In this document: positions 24,775 through 37,872 of the stretch, piece by piece | Layout of the letters: each line of letters starts with the position of its first letter | Position numbering within the stretch: position 1 is the first letter of the stretch | Source of the DNA: Straminergon stramineum | Taxonomy: Eukaryota > Streptophyta > Bryopsida > Hypnales > Calliergonaceae | Reading direction: 5' to 3' | DNA: 64,000 bases | Assembly: GCA_963920665.1 (NCBI GenBank) | Contig: OY987267.1 | Span: 11,656,001-11,720,000, forward strand | Position numbers and translations under genes: made by a program | The notes under the pieces: model-generated | Databases searched by the model: none | What the model was told of the DNA's origin: nothing | Seen by the model: only the letters and a program-made list of their open reading frames with translations

Positions 24775-26281
24775 TAAGTCTAGTTTGGTGCACTCCTATC
24801 ATCCTGAAACTTTGAGTGCCTTTTTTTTTGCTTGAAACCCAAAGTTTATTCCAAGAGTGCTGAAACTTTGAGTTTCGATGCCCTTTTCAAAGTGCAATAT
24901 TCAGCTTATTGCAATAAAATTAAGGCAAATCAGAAGATCATTTTGGGACAAGAGTGAGTATCATTCTGAGAAACTCCCTCCTGGTTGTGACTTTGACAAG
25001 ATACCAAACTCCATACACATTGTACAAAAGACAAGGAATTGTTGAATTGCAAGCATTGTCCATCCTTAAACAAACGAACACTTGTTCCTCAAGTAATTAA
25101 GAACAACTTGGAACTATCTTCATTACTTCCACATGAAACAGTTTCATAACCCCTGAACGATTCCGAAATCTAAACGATTCTAAAATAAAATCTGAGTCGC
25201 ACTCCATGTCAAAAGTATGCATTCATTCAATTTTTCTTCTCCCCCGTTGGAAGTATGCACGTCACTGAAAAAAAGTCAACTGGTGGGGAGTCTTTTTGCG
25301 TGGTCGTCAATTTTGTCCTCGCCGCGCGCGGGATGGCTCCGGCCGGGACTGATGAGGCTTTCAAGTGAGGAGCAAGTCCATTGTACATGTACCTACCTCC
25401 CCTGCGGGTTCAGGCTGAATGAGTGACGAATGAGTAATGAATGAGTGAAAACATTTGTAATGAGCGGGATGTACGTATGTACATACATAAATTCATCGTC
25501 AAGTGTTAACCCATTTCAATTGTTTGCCATGGACGCAATTATCACCGTTTCCGAGATGAACTTTGCATGGGATTGGAATGTGTGGATGATTTGAATCATA
25601 TGATCATTCCCACATCGCCCACGTAAATTCCGTTGAGATGAAGGTGAAATTTGTGGGGACCCGGCTACGATGATGGCGGGGCTAAGTTTATCTCTTTGTC
25701 TGTTTTGCAGCTTTGAAATTGAAAAAAAAATGAAAAATTCAGTGTGGATTTCAGATGACTTGTAGTGTAGTGTATAGCTTCCTAGTAGCTTGGTCAAAAA
25801 TTAATTAATTAATTAACTAATTAAAAGGGTGCTTGAATTTTCGGGGAATCATTGATGTAGATTGTACAACAAAATAAAAATGTATGAAAAGATTGCCTAA
25901 TTCGTAGAAATTCAACTTACATTCAATTCATAGAAATTCAACTTGTTGTACAAAATCTTTCATCTCTTCTTTGTTAGTAACTGTAAACATACATTGTTAA
26001 GTTTTTTGCATTGTCATTTTGACCATTTTAAAGCACACTCTCTCACAAACAAAGCATTGCTCTCACACATGACAAACCCTAATACACAAGGTACTATTGT
26101 AGAGAATTTAGGATTTGGAGGTCAAGACAAGGATTTGGATAATTGATGAAAGTAGCAACAAACTTCTAAAATTAGTAAGAACAACTTGGATAAACTCCTA
26201 ACTTATTTGAATTACATTTCAATATTCTCCAATGTTACCATATTATTTTTTGGAAGTCCTACCTTAATTGTTTTTTGCACT
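24775..26281. other. Intergenic DNA, no gene recognised
   Basis: It contains a GC-richer patch near 25310-25430 without a convincing frame, a short run of GAATGAGT-like repeats near 25415-25450, and an ATTA/TTAA-rich run at 25800-25825. Confidence 0.5.
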
Positions 26282-26867
26282 TTAACCCTTGAAGGACCAA
26301 GTGTCCGTTCAACATATGCAAGAAATCTTGGGTAGGTTCCTACGAAGTCATTTTTGGTCGGATTTTTATGAAATTTGGACATAATGTGCAATTATGTACC
26401 CCCCTTCTGAAAATATTTTTTTTTCTGATAGAGTGCCCAGATCAAAAGTTATGTTGCCTTGAACTTTGTAGGCAGCTCAGGCAGCTTCGGGCACCATGTG
26501 GAAAACTCTTCCTATGACTTTGAAATTTGGTGGGTGTATAGATCACATGATACGAGATGCATATGTCAAAAAAATAGCCATGTTTAGTGTAAGAATCTCA
26601 TTCTAGAAGGAGTTAAAGTTTGCAGGCCCTATCGGGCAAGGTTGGAAAAAACTTTTTTCACTTAAATTCAAACGTTGTAGTCTTTCAATCCATGCGGTCA
26701 AACTTTCTAAAAAAAATTCCACAAGTTCTAAAAGAAGTCTATTACAAATTTGTACGGTTGAGTTTCGAAAAAAAAACTTTTTTTTTTCATTTTTTTCTTG
26801 CTGCCCTAAAAAGTGGCAGTTTTCGACAATTTCAGCCAAAAATGTGCCTCAGTCCTTCAGGGGTTAA
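26282..26867 (+). mobile_element. P6: TTAA-flanked element, family gamma
   Basis: The left end is TTAACCCTTGAAGGACCAA and the right end GTCCTTCAGGGGTTAA, 586 bp. It is collinear with P7 (44382-44956). The interior has GGCAGCTCAGGCAGCTTCGG and CTTGCTGCCCT, the same subterminal motif type as family beta. It was inserted in a TTAATTAATTAA-rich site. Confidence 0.75.
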
Positions 26868-27466
26868 TTAATTAATTATTAGGCAGAAAGCTGCCCAAGC
26901 TGCTAGGAAGCTACAATATGACAGGAGAAGGGGCGAGGGCGGGAGTGTTTTTGCATTGTTTTGTGGGTTGATGTACGACAATCTGCGCTACTAGCAATGA
27001 TCCCAACGGCCATATATATGGAAAATTCGGATCGGATGTTTTTGTTTTTTTTGTTTATCCAATTCATGGATTCCGTGTTGTGTGTGTGCCTGTCCGTCCG
27101 GAAATCTGTTGCAAATGGCTACTCGCTGTTCCCTACAAAGCTCTATATCCGACTCGCCTACATCACGTCGATCCATCATTGCATGCATGTAGTGACTTTC
27201 GCAAACCGACTTTGAAATCATTGCAGTTTGTTCTTCTTTATTATTACGCAAATAGTAAGTCTAAACATTTTATGTTCGGGGATAAATAAAGAGTGGAGGA
27301 TTTCGAATTAAAGGGGATCAATCAATCAGGTTCACTTTGGGGCAATTTTCTTTGCACCTGCAGTTGGATGTATACACATTATTTTGTGCTCTTACTACTA
27401 CTATTGGAGATGGGTCTTGCTAAAGGTGTTAAGCTGATTTTTATTATATCCAAACATAAACACTCT
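26868..27466. other. Intergenic DNA
   Basis: Composition is somewhat less AT-rich than its neighbours, but there is no supported gene and the frames on both strands look like chance. Confidence 0.5.
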
Positions 27467-28871
27467 TTAACCCCCTAAAGTTCCATGACTCTGTTTTCAC
27501 TGAAAATGCTCCAAAACTGCCATTTTTAGTGCAAGTACCAAATTTTAGAAAAAAAAAACTTTTTTTGACACATGTAAATGTATTATCTTTTAGTATGCTA
27601 AAAATTAAAATTTCAGAAATTTCCACAACGTGGATTGCAAGATATAAGCATTCAAATTCACTGAAATCATTATTTTAGCCCTGCGAAAAACAGGGCAGCT
27701 GCACTTCAAAAGCTCATTTTTCTATGAAAAAATGTTCAAAATGGTGGTGCTTCTTAGGGTTCTTTTTCCTAGACAAGTTGGCCATGTGCTTGAAAAATTT
27801 CAGATCATTTGGAATTGTACAACATATAGGAAAACAATAGTAAGTGGACAATAGTAGAGAATGATTCAAAATACTAATTAAATTGTTAAGAATTTAATTA
27901 TAGAATTGAAAAATGCCATTCCCAATGGTTGCAATGTTGTAATAAACAATCTACATTCCATGATTTTGTTTTCTTCCCCAAATATTGAAAATTGAGTAAG
28001 ATAAAGGACTTTAAAGTTTATTTTAGAATATAGAATCCATAACTACCTGCAAACAAAAAATCTCATAACTTTTGACTCATTGATCAAAATGGAATGATTC
28101 AAAGCTTTACATGTGTAAGGTAAAACAACCCATTATGGACCTTTTATCCATTGTAGACTCGTAAGAATGACCCCATTATGGTTTTCTTGTAGTTATTGAG
28201 ATTTGGGCCACATTCAATGTCTTAGCTAGCTAGAATGGAGTAATTAGTGATCACAATAGGAACTTTCAGTTTTTTAGTATTTGTTCATTGTAGGAAGTGC
28301 CTTTTTCAGGTCTTCTGTATTAGAAAATATTGTGACCGCAATAGGTGAGTAAGATGAGTGTTATAGATCAATTTTTGTTGGTTTTCAGGTAGTCTATAGA
28401 CTCTTTAGGGGTTGTGATGGGCTAAACACTTCAAAAATTCATAACAAATTCACACTTTGTCGAAAAAATATAGTTTCAAATGTTCTCGCTATTTCTATCA
28501 TTTGACTTTTTCTAGAAAAAAAAGTAGAAAAATTCAGAAATGACAAGAGGGCAAACAACACCCCACCCCCCACCCCATTTGGTCTGTAATGGGCCCTTTT
28601 ACCTTATATAACTCTAGAAAAAGAATTCCAAATTTTGGTTTCTGAAAAAGCAATGTTTTTCTGATCTACATGGACTACCTATTTATGAAAAGAGTAACAT
28701 ATTAGGCCTTAACTTTTGACTCATATTTTCAAATGTCATGAAATTTAGTGCATATGAAAGATATTCCTTGTCCCCAACTTCTCTTAAAATTTGGGCCAAA
28801 TTGACAATCACATGCACTTGCCCAAAATTGCTATGTAGCCAAAAAATGCATGTTGGTCCTTTAGGGGGTAA
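27467..28871 (+). mobile_element. P5: diverged family beta element interrupted by M1
   Basis: The left end is TTAACCCCCTAAAG and the right end GGTCCTTTAGGGGGTAA (decayed TTAA). The interior follows P3 and P4 with more divergence. Removing M1 (28118-28604 plus one TA) leaves about 916 bp, close to the 950 bp of P3. Confidence 0.7.
28118..28604. mobile_element. M1: TA-flanked AGGT-ended element nested in P5
   Basis: TA|AGGTAAAACAACCCATTA on the left and TAATGGGCCCTTTTACCT|TA on the right, 487 bp. P4 has the empty site CATGTATATATAAATGTAG where P5 has CATGTG-TA[insert]TA-TATAACTCTAG. This proves a TA duplication. Related to M2. Confidence 0.75.
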
Positions 28872-29005
28872 TCTTTTATGAAAGTGGTTCCAAGGCTTCT
28901 ATATTAAAGCAAAATTTGACCCAATTGGAAGTCTGAATATAAGTTAGAGTGCATTCACACTATGGCAATGGATAGGTTGGTTCGAAGGTCAAAGGAATTG
29001 TTCTA

Positions 29006-29138
29006 AGGTAGGAGGTTTGTAAACCGTCCCTTTAAACCTACCTTATTAATGACAATTATAGAAGTTTCAAGGAACATGTCACTTGTTCCTAAATAGGGGA
29101 CGCATTTAGAACCTAGTCAGTTTACAGACCTCCAACCT
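29006..29138. mobile_element. H4: short AGGT-ended MITE
   Basis: TA|AGGTAGGAGGTTTGTAAAC and GTTTACAGACCTCCAACCT|TA bound a 133-bp element. The termini match family H and the interior is different. Confidence 0.65.
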
Positions 29139-29329
29139 TATATAAACCCTTTTTAGAAAATTAATTATCAATTGCAACAAACAAAGTTAGAATATGATGT
29201 GCAACAAATAGAGATTGAATGAACTATGGGGGAAAATTGAGATATAATTAAGTAGGGTGCTCTAAAAACAACGCTCTTCTAAAAACACCCTTGCTTTAAA
29301 AGCAACCATGGGCACCAAGGTATATTTTG

Positions 29330-29500
29330 CTTGTTTCAATGTACCAATAATGTACATTTCAAGAGGTGGTCGCTTTAAGTGACTCCTACATTTCAACTTA
29401 GTTTAAGAAATTGTAACTAATTCCATGAACGTTCAAAAAAATATGAAACAATTTGGGTTAGATGCCAATTCCATTTTGCTTCCTACCAAAATTTGCTGAA
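29330..29500 (-). mobile_element. H3: partial family H copy, reversed
   Basis: The block CAATTTGGGTTAGATGCCAA is the reverse complement of the H1 and H2 core. Ends are not resolved, so the coordinates are approximate. Confidence 0.45.
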
Positions 29501-29692
29501 ATTCGGTTTACATTCCCCCCTGCAATCAGCTCTTCAAAAGATCCACTACCTTACCATGAGTTGTCATGTACTTCATAAAAAAGAATTGCCAAAATTCAAA
29601 GACTACTATGCTACTGAAGCATGATGACTGAATATGAAATAAGTTTATTTGGATATGTTGCACTCACTATTTGAATGAACGTGCATAAGTTA

Positions 29693-29880
29693 CACTGAAT
29701 AGGGGTATTAAGGGGACCAAAAAATTAAAGGGACTGATTCTAGAAAACTGTAGATGTTTGAAACATGATGTACATCACCTAGACACTCCAATAACTACTG
29801 ATGTACAATAAAGGTAGATATTTATTTAGTGTGGAATGTCGATTAATTAGTATGGGTCCCCTTAATACCCCTATTCAATG
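29693..29880. mobile_element. M3: 188-bp TA-flanked MITE
   Basis: TA|CACTGAATAGGGGTATTA and TAATACCCCTATTCAATG|TA give an inverted repeat of about 26 bp with one mismatch. It resembles a Tc1/mariner-derived MITE. I see only this one copy in the window. Confidence 0.75.
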
Positions 29881-30158
29881 TAGAAGAAAGCAAATGTGAA
29901 AGAATTGTTGGCTCATGGATACTTTGATTCTTTTTTTAATCCATGAAGGACAGATCCTATGATCTTGCAGTCTAACTTAAGGTTACTGAGCCTATGACAA
30001 ACACAACTCTGAACAAGCCTATTGCAATCCCAAAAATTCTTGTGGTGTATATGTGTCTTGTAAAATGTACCATACAAGAAGAAGTGGGATTTAGAGAGAG
30101 AGGAAATTTCTTGCCTTTTACAATGTGGCAATAAGATGCAAACACACACACACGACCA

Positions 30159-31126
30159 TTAACCCCTCATCCCCTAAGGCCTAAACAGATTCAAAAACAA
30201 CATTGTTTTTGAAGTGTTATAGATATAAATTTCATTGAGTTATAAAGATCTCAAACGTACCAATTTATAGTGTACTTGTTGTAGATGATGTGCATCAAAT
30301 TTGGTGTCATTTGACTGCATAGATTGAAAGATTATAATGTTTTAGTGTTGAAAAAGGATGATGAAATTTTCCCAAAAACACATTTGGAGGCAAAATTCGG
30401 TTTCTAAATCTACTCAAATGAAGAAAATTTAAACTAATAAGTGATTCAAAATCAGCATACAAATACATTGATGAAAAAAATATCATTTAATTGACACATT
30501 GTGTCTATAAAATGGCTTTGAAATGTCAAAAAATAGCAAAAAAAGTTGCCAAAAAATACATCAAAAAATGAACCTCCTTCTAGTGAAATGCTTCTCAGTC
30601 ACTCATAACTTCTTAGATGGATATGAAATTTTGTACACACAAACTAGACAAGTATGCTCAACTTTTACAAAAACAATTATTGGAAACAAACATTGTATAA
30701 AGAAGAAACAAGCCGCCAAAGTTCACTCTAATTCAAAAATGTTGGGATTTTGAACTTCGAATTGCTCCCAAACATTCAAAACAACTTGGATTGGCATGAA
30801 AATTCTACCACAAGAACTGAACTTCAAGGGGAACACAACCCAACAAATTTTATTGAAAAAGAACATTGGATGAAGGAGATACAAGCCCCCGAAGTTGTAG
30901 CCATCAAAAGCAATTTGGTGAACTTGAATTGGACTTGTGAACTTCGATTGGCTTCCAAAAATTCAGTACATCTTGTATTGATCTGAAAATTTTACCACAC
31001 AAACTAGAAGAGAGAGCGCAACTTTTCCATTAAATTTTATTAGATTTGGACATCTGATGCAAAAGTTAAAAGACTTTGAATTTGACCTGAGGACACTTTT
31101 TGTCCCCTTCAGCAGTGAGGGGTTAA
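30159..31126 (+). mobile_element. P8: TTAA-flanked element, family delta
   Basis: The left end is TTAACCCCTCATCCCCTAAG and the right end CAGTGAGGGGTTAA, 968 bp. It is homologous to P9 in opposite orientation. No transposase frame is seen. Confidence 0.75.
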
Positions 31127-31513
31127 CACCCCCAAGTGAAAAAAATTGCAAACACTGATGCAAATGGGGAAAAATTGCACCCCACCTCCCCTCCAATCTC
31201 ATTGACTGAGGAAAAAAATGTAGTTGTTGATTGTACCATCCTTGACAATCTTGGCCATTGAGATTAGGTTTTACAATATGGAATACAATACAAATGGAAT
31301 ATGATATACGATAAACAATATAGAATATAGAATATATGGATGACATATGATATACAACATATTCATATGGTACAATACACATATGTGGATATTGATATAG
31401 GATACAATGTTGATATTCCATATTGATTGGAGTCATAGCAACAATCAAAAAAATATAAATATGGGGAAAGGGGCATAGAATGTATTTTAATTAATTCAAT
31501 CATTTTGGAAGTG
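31127..31513. repeat. AT-rich simple-sequence region
   Basis: The part at 31270-31410 is built of imperfect ATATGG/GATATA/GAATAT repeats. The minus-strand frame through it (rich in Tyr, Ile and Ser) reflects that composition. Confidence 0.5.
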
Positions 31514-32079
31514 AATTAATAACATCGTAAAGTTTGAAGGCCATTTTTTTTGTCAAAAAACACTCACCTATGATATCAGAAAAAATATGTTTTTTAGAAT
31601 CTAACCATAGGATCTTATTCTACACTTGTCTTAGATTGCATGGTAAAATTTTTGTGATTTTTGACCATATAGATTGTAAGATATTAGCATTCAAAGTAAA
31701 AGAAAAAGTTTCTTTCAAGAAGTCTCTTTGATTGCCCGAAAACAAGAAGCTCCATAATTTTCACATCACTGACCCAAATGGAAGGAATCAAAGCTTACTA
31801 TTTGGACAAAAATATACTTTACAAGAAAAAAATATGAAAAATTCTTGTTTTAGTTGTTTGGGGAGTTTTTTGTTGTCAAGTATCCACTGTTTTGAGGTTC
31901 TTGTGGCATAACTTTTTCTCCTAAGCATTGATTGAAATAAAAATTATATTTCCCAAAAGCTAATAAGATTTTCTATATTATGAGAAAGTTTCAAAAAGTT
32001 TCAATAAAAATTGAAATCATAAGAAGCTGCCCAAAATCCATTTTTTCCCCTACTAGGACAATGGGACTTTAGGGATTAA
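31514..32079 (+). mobile_element. P11: relic of a family beta element
   Basis: The right end GGGACTTTAGGGATTAA and interior blocks such as GATTGTAAGATATTAGCATT and GAAGCTGCCCAAAATCC follow P3, P4 and P5, but the copy is shortened and diverged. The left end is not clear. Confidence 0.5.
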
Positions 32080-32944
32080 TTAGTAAAAGGTGTTGTTTAT
32101 CTCAATGTGTAGAAATGACACAATATGTCATTTCTTGCCTTCTATAAAGTTTGGAAAAATTGGAATTATCAAAAAATTCATATCAAATATAAAATAATAT
32201 CATACATTTTTAATTTTTTTCTCTCATTCTAGAGTATATTATATTAAAGAATATTCTAGTGTAAAACAAAATTCTATGCCCTTCTTAATTTAAAAACATT
32301 AGACAATGGCACTAGTACAATCCATGGCTTCAAAGGCCAACATATAGACCTACAACAAGACCAACTAACCAAATGTAGGTCTTGAGACCATGGTCTAAAC
32401 TTGAAGTATGAGGTTTGAGTTCATCAAGTTAATTTGGAGGATTGTTAGTTTCAATGGGGCCTTGTCAACACTTAATTTGCAAAAAATTGTTAACCAACCT
32501 ATACCATTCCCCTTTGGAAATTGGGATAACCCCTCCCTAGATCCCTTTGGCTAAATTTAATTTAATTTGATGACTATCATTGGTTGGCTTGGCTTAAAAT
32601 GGGTGTCTGGATTTGCAAACACAATACTATAGTTGGGTTTCTACACAAACAAGGTCAACATTGTTGGTAATTCTCGAATCTCTTTTCTCTTGATGGCTAT
32701 GCTAGGGGTTCTTAAATATTAATGGAGCAAAAGGAGCCCTAGCATTGTTTAATAATGATATGCGCATGCAAGAGTGACTTTGTTGCATGGTAAGCTAATT
32801 GTTCCAATAATTGCAATTTGAAATTCATCCATCCCAAAATAGGTGCATCTAGGAAACATTCTATTGTTCATTATTTAGCAATATTTTCGGATTACAACGA
32901 TTCTATTTCTAGTACTAGTATACTTAACCTTGTAATGTTACAAC
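32080..32944. other. Intergenic DNA
   Basis: No gene or repeat is recognised. Confidence 0.5.
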
Positions 32945-33215
32945 AATTATGAAGTGTCTGATGGATGACTAGAATACTTTCATATAAGACAAAAGTACAA
33001 TTATTCATCCTTGGAATATTGTGCAAAAAGGAGAGAGCCTTACACAGTAATTTGACCTCAAATGAGTACTTTTGGTTTTCTTGAAGTAGATGATTCACAC
33101 TATATTAGAAAGGATGATTTCCACAGAGACTAGCCTGTCCTTACAAGGTTAATCACTATGTGGGAAAATTATTATATTTATATTTATTTTAAATGTCATC
33201 TTAACTTAGAAGTTC
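32945..33215 (+). repeat. R2: unclassified dispersed repeat
   Basis: The collinear partner of R1 at 21715-21985. It is followed at about 33440-33545 by irregular GGATGGATGAA-like repeats. Confidence 0.45.
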
Positions 33216-33553
33216 AATCAAGACATGGTAAGTTAGTTGTAGAATTGTGGTGAAATTGTGAATTGAGCTCCACTTTATGGCTTTGATCTTGCAATACATT
33301 GACAACAAAATGATGTCCTTAGAATACGGTGGCGTCATTTGCATCACAAGGTTGAATGGTATTGTCTGAAATTGTTGAAAACTTGTAGAGAAACTTTCTA
33401 ATTTGTAGTTTCATGAAGTAAGAATAAAAAATTGTTGCATCAATGAATAAAATTGCATTCTTGGATGGATGAATATGGATGAAAAATTGCATGATTAATG
33501 AAAAAAAATGAGGTTTTATATGGATGGATAAAACTTGGATGACTTATCGTAGT

Positions 33554-34730
33554 TTAACCCCTAAAGGGCCAAACACTGTTTTTTGGCAACATCGCAATTT
33601 TAGACATCTCACTACGAATGGAATTTCTTTTCTCTAAATTTTTTACACAACACGTGCCCTAGGAGTAGCTTTAAGATGCAACAACTTTCATAACTTTTAA
33701 CCCCTCACCACCCAAGGGGACCAAAAGTGTCCTCAGGTCAAATTCAAAGTGTTGTAACTTTTGCATCCGATGTCCAAATTCAATAAGACTTGTTGAAAAT
33801 TTTGCGCTCTCTCTTCTAGTTTTAGTGGTAAAATTTTCAGATCAATCCAAGATTTTCTGAATTTTTGGAAACCAATCAAAGTTCACAAGTTCAATTTGAG
33901 TTCAACAAACTACATTTGGTGGCTGCAACTTCGGGGGCTTGTATCTCCTTCATACAAAGTTTTTTTTCAATAAAATTTGTTGGGTTATGTTCCCCTTGAA
34001 GTCTAGTTATTGTGGTAGAATTTTCATGTTAATCCGGGTTGTTTTGAATGTCTAGGAGCAATTCGAAGTACAAAATCCCAACATTTTTGGATTACATGGA
34101 ACTTTAGCAGCTTGTTTCTTCTTCTTCATACAATGTTCAATTCCAATAATTCTTTTGGAAAAGTTGCACATACTAGTCTAGTTTGTATATGTAGAAAATT
34201 TCATATCAATCCAAGAAGTTATGAGTGACTAAGAAGCATTTCACTAGAAGGAGGTTCATTTTTTGATGTATTTTTTGGCAACTTTTTTTGCTATTTTTTT
34301 ACATTTCAAAGTCATTTTGTTGACACAATGAGTCAATTAAATGAATTTTTTTTCATCAATGTGTTTTTATGATGATTTTGAATCACTTTACAGTTTCAAG
34401 TTTCTTCATTTGAGTAGATTTAGAAACCAAATTTCGCCTCCAAATGAATTTTTAGGAAAAATTCAGCATCCTTTTTCAACACAAACATTCTAATCTTGCA
34501 ATCTATGTAGTCAAATGACACCAAATTTGATGCATGTAATCTACAACAAGTGCACTACAAGATTGTACGGTTGAGATCTCTATAACTCAGTGAAAATTAT
34601 ATCTATAACACTTCAAAAGAAACATTGTTTTTGGACCTGTTCAAGCCTTGGGCGGTGAGGGATTAACGACATGGGTAAAAAGTCATTGCATCATATGCAA
34701 TTTTCATTGCTTAACGAGCAACCTAGGCAA
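33554..34730 (-). mobile_element. P10: truncated family beta element, split by P9
   Basis: It starts TTAACCCCTAAAGGGCCAAA, the reverse complement of the P3 right end, and follows P3 to CATAACTTTTAA, where P9 interrupts. Homology resumes after P9 (ACATGGGTAAAAAGTCATTG) and is lost near 34730, so the other end is missing. Confidence 0.7.
33697..34666 (-). mobile_element. P9: TTAA-flanked element, family delta, nested in P10
   Basis: TTAACCCCTCACCACCCAAG to CTTGGGCGGTGAGGGATTAA, 970 bp, a reversed homologue of P8. P3 (reverse complement) has ACTT-TTGA-A-TACATGG where P10 reads ACTT-TTAA[P9]TTAA-C-GACATGG. The only gained bases besides the element are one TTAA. Confidence 0.82.
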
Positions 34731-36456
34731 CTCAAAATTGTTTTTGTTTGTACAGACCATGTTTCTACTAGTGAAAATGTCATTAATTCAAAAGTAATTG
34801 CTAGTAGGAAGAATTTCACATTTAAGAAAAGAAATACAAATTGCAAATCTAGAATTGTAAAAATGAATTTGATTTTTTTTTTCTTAGAATGCATTGTTAG
34901 CTCTTTGTTTATATTTAAGAAAGTGCTAATGACAATAAAATGAACTCTGAAATTCTATTATTATATTTATGATGTTTTTTCTATTCCAAATGCCTATTCT
35001 TTCAAAAAGGCAATTGAGTTGAGCATCCCAGATAAGAATTCTAAAAAGTTTACATTAAATAAGCAATTGAATTGAGTTGAGAGTCTAGGAAAAAAATCCC
35101 AAAGAAAAAGAAAGTTTTCATAATTAAGTAGAAGAAGGCACATGATACAAAGGAAAAATAGATAGTTGATAGTTCCTATACTGAATTCAAATACACAAAT
35201 CCCAATGGAATACTTTACTCTTTTAAGAAAAAACCAATAAAACTTTTTTTTCTTGAAAAATTCAAAATTTGAGTTCAAATACAAATTCAATTTAAGTTCA
35301 TTCTCCCCCCAAATGCTCTAATTGTTACAAAAGAAAGATGGGTTTATAACTTTCTCATCACTTATCCAAGTAGAACAAAACAAACATTTTCTTAGAGAAA
35401 AAAAGATATAGTCTATTAAAAACTTTTGTTTCAAGTTCATGAGGATTTTTTTTTATGCTTGATAAGCTCTACTATTCGTGAGTGCAATTCGAAATACTAT
35501 TAGAAATTCAATAAAAAAATCTTCTTATCTTTGATAAATGGCATCAAATTACAATTTTTATTTATTGGCTTATGGTAAATTTATGGTTGATGATTCCATG
35601 AAAGACTTGCTTACATTATTGCATTTGGGGCCTTTTTGTAGTACTCCAAGATTTGGGAAATTAAAAAAAAAATATCACATATCACACTAGATAATTAGTA
35701 TAACATTACAATATTATAATATATCACCAAAATTTGAGACCCCAAAAATCTTAGGTCAAAAGTTATTTATGAAATAAATTGATGAAGATTTTCAAGAAAA
35801 CAAACACTTTGATGTTCAAATTAGTAAAAATTAGTATAAACATTCCAAAAAAAAAAATTTTAATTCCATTCCAAGTTTTTTAGGGAATAATACTCTACTA
35901 GAAATATGATAAAAAGAATTTCTAGTGTCTGAAAATATGCACCCAAGGGAACCTTCTTTGCACCAGTGTAGAGGATTTGAAATCTGATATTTTTGCTCAC
36001 CCTTGTATTGTAGGTATATGCCTAAAGTGGGAATATATTCCTAGAAGCCCAACTCTATGATGATAATTTTGAGTACTCAAATATCTATTAAACCATGAAA
36101 AACTCAATGTTTGACAAATTAGCAAATTGCTTTTAAAATACTAAATGATGTTTTAATAATCTTCAAAAGTATTTGCTACAAAAAAAGAGTTGTATGCCCA
36201 TCATTTAAATTTCAGATCCATCATCCCCATACTTCAAAATAAATGGTAGATGATATGAATGATGCACAAGGGTATGTTGGACGTCCTAATAACTTAGTAC
36301 AAGTGTTTTCTTGGAATCATCTTCTTATCTGCAACTATTTCATGATTACTAAATGTAGACCAAAATGCCAATTTAATGAATTTGTAAGAGATGCAAGTCT
36401 ATTTATGAAAGAAAAAATTAGTCTAAAATTAAAAGACCAAAATTAGAAGAAAACTA
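34731..36456. other. AT-rich intergenic DNA
   Basis: No gene or repeat is recognised. Lysine- and phenylalanine-rich frames are composition artefacts. Confidence 0.5.
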
Positions 36457-36728
36457 AAGTGGGTACAACCATAAGAGCTACAAATTGGTACTATGTCTAT
36501 TTACTATTATTAGGCTATTTAGAGTTTCCTATTGTCTTGTTGGCAAGTGAAAAGAGGTTCCAATGCACCAAAGAACATGCCATTTGGATACAATATGCAA
36601 AAGTTATGGAAGGTCAAAGTTTGTTTCTAAGAACATTTCTTCCACATAGGCACATAATTGCTTTTGGAGATGTACATAGTTTGAAGATGGCGGTTTAAGG
36701 TTAGGTGCCATTTTGGAGGTGCCTACCT
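36457..36728 (+). mobile_element. F3: AGGT-ended MITE, family F
   Basis: Left TA|AAGTGGGTAC and right GGAGGTGCCTACCT|TA, 272 bp. It is closely similar to F2 and reversed relative to F1, F4 and F5. A 79-codon open frame begins with GTG, is broken in F2, and is not taken as a gene. Confidence 0.7.
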
Positions 36729-37872
36729 TATAACCACTTAGCCATTTGAATTGATTCCGTAGCACAACAATGACACTTCTTACTTTGTATATAGCCTTGT
36801 ATGTTTAAGAGGAATATATAAAAAAATATCTTAATACATAAATTATTATTATTTATATAAAAATATAAAATATTTGATTATTATAGTATTTATTCCTTTT
36901 CTTGGACACAACAATAGATTTAGATATTCAAAATGCCTACTTAACATGAATATAGAATTAGAAATCAAATAGTTTTAAGGGCAACCTATTATAGACACTT
37001 ATATAGAAATAGAGATGACATTCCCTCGGATGCAAGTGATTTGAATGGCTCCTCATTGCCTACATCTCTATTGTCATAATGTGGGCTATCTATTGGTTAA
37101 AAATAAACATCTATGTGCATTTGTGTTAGTTCTACAATGGTGGAATTCTAGACTCAATGGCCAATTGGCATTTGACAATTACTTTTTACATTAGCTTTTA
37201 CATTTTCTAATCACTTTTACTTTATTTAGCATGCTAGTAGTAGTATATAAAGGCAATAAAGATTATATTCATATTATTATTAGGAAGGTGGATTATTATT
37301 ATGAAACAATAAAATTAGATTAAGGCATGGATAAGAGGTTATATATAATATTGTGTAGATAACAAAAATACAGCAATGCAATAATTGTATTTTTTTTATG
37401 AAAAGAATTTTGTTTGACCAATTATTATACTTGGCAATATTTTCACAAACACTACTATAGCTTGACTGAAGCGTTGTGCTTTTCTAATTAGCCAATAAAC
37501 TTTGGAACATTGTATTCCTTGTCACCTTCCTTTGTAGCTCTAATGATAGCATTGTCTAGAAAGTCTTGAAAGTCCTTTCGTGACAATGGAAGGTATTGTA
37601 TTTAATGTGCTTAGACTAATATTTTCTCTCTAAAGACGAAGTTTTAAAATTTGAATTCTTTATTGAGGAAGTGGATATGCCAATAAGAATTGGATTTATA
37701 GATGGTAGAATTCCTCATCACCCCTCACATGAGCCTAATGTGCATCAATCAATCGAGACAAAATTTATAAGTCTTCAAATAGACTTAGATGCCGCAAATG
37801 TACATATAATTGTCCAAGACAAAATTTTCAAAGTCTTCTATAGTAGTAGCACGGACTTGAGTGATTGAAGGT
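36729..37872. other. AT-rich intergenic DNA
   Basis: Nothing is recognised. A 65-codon frame at 37671-37868 has a non-ATG start and no family resemblance. Confidence 0.5.

Noticed and set aside
25340..25380. CTGATGAG followed by stem-like sequence, considered as a hammerhead ribozyme
   Set aside because: The required GAAA/CGAAAC core segment and stem III with the cleavage triplet are not found at the right spacing.
30963..31448. 161-codon minus-strand frame rich in Tyr, Ile and Ser
   Set aside because: It spans the end of element P8 and a simple-sequence ATATGG region. No domain is recognisable.
36459..36698. 79-codon open frame in F3, apparently shared between copies of family F
   Set aside because: It starts with GTG rather than ATG, and the same frame has an early stop in F2. 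The similarity is that of the MITE, not of a protein.
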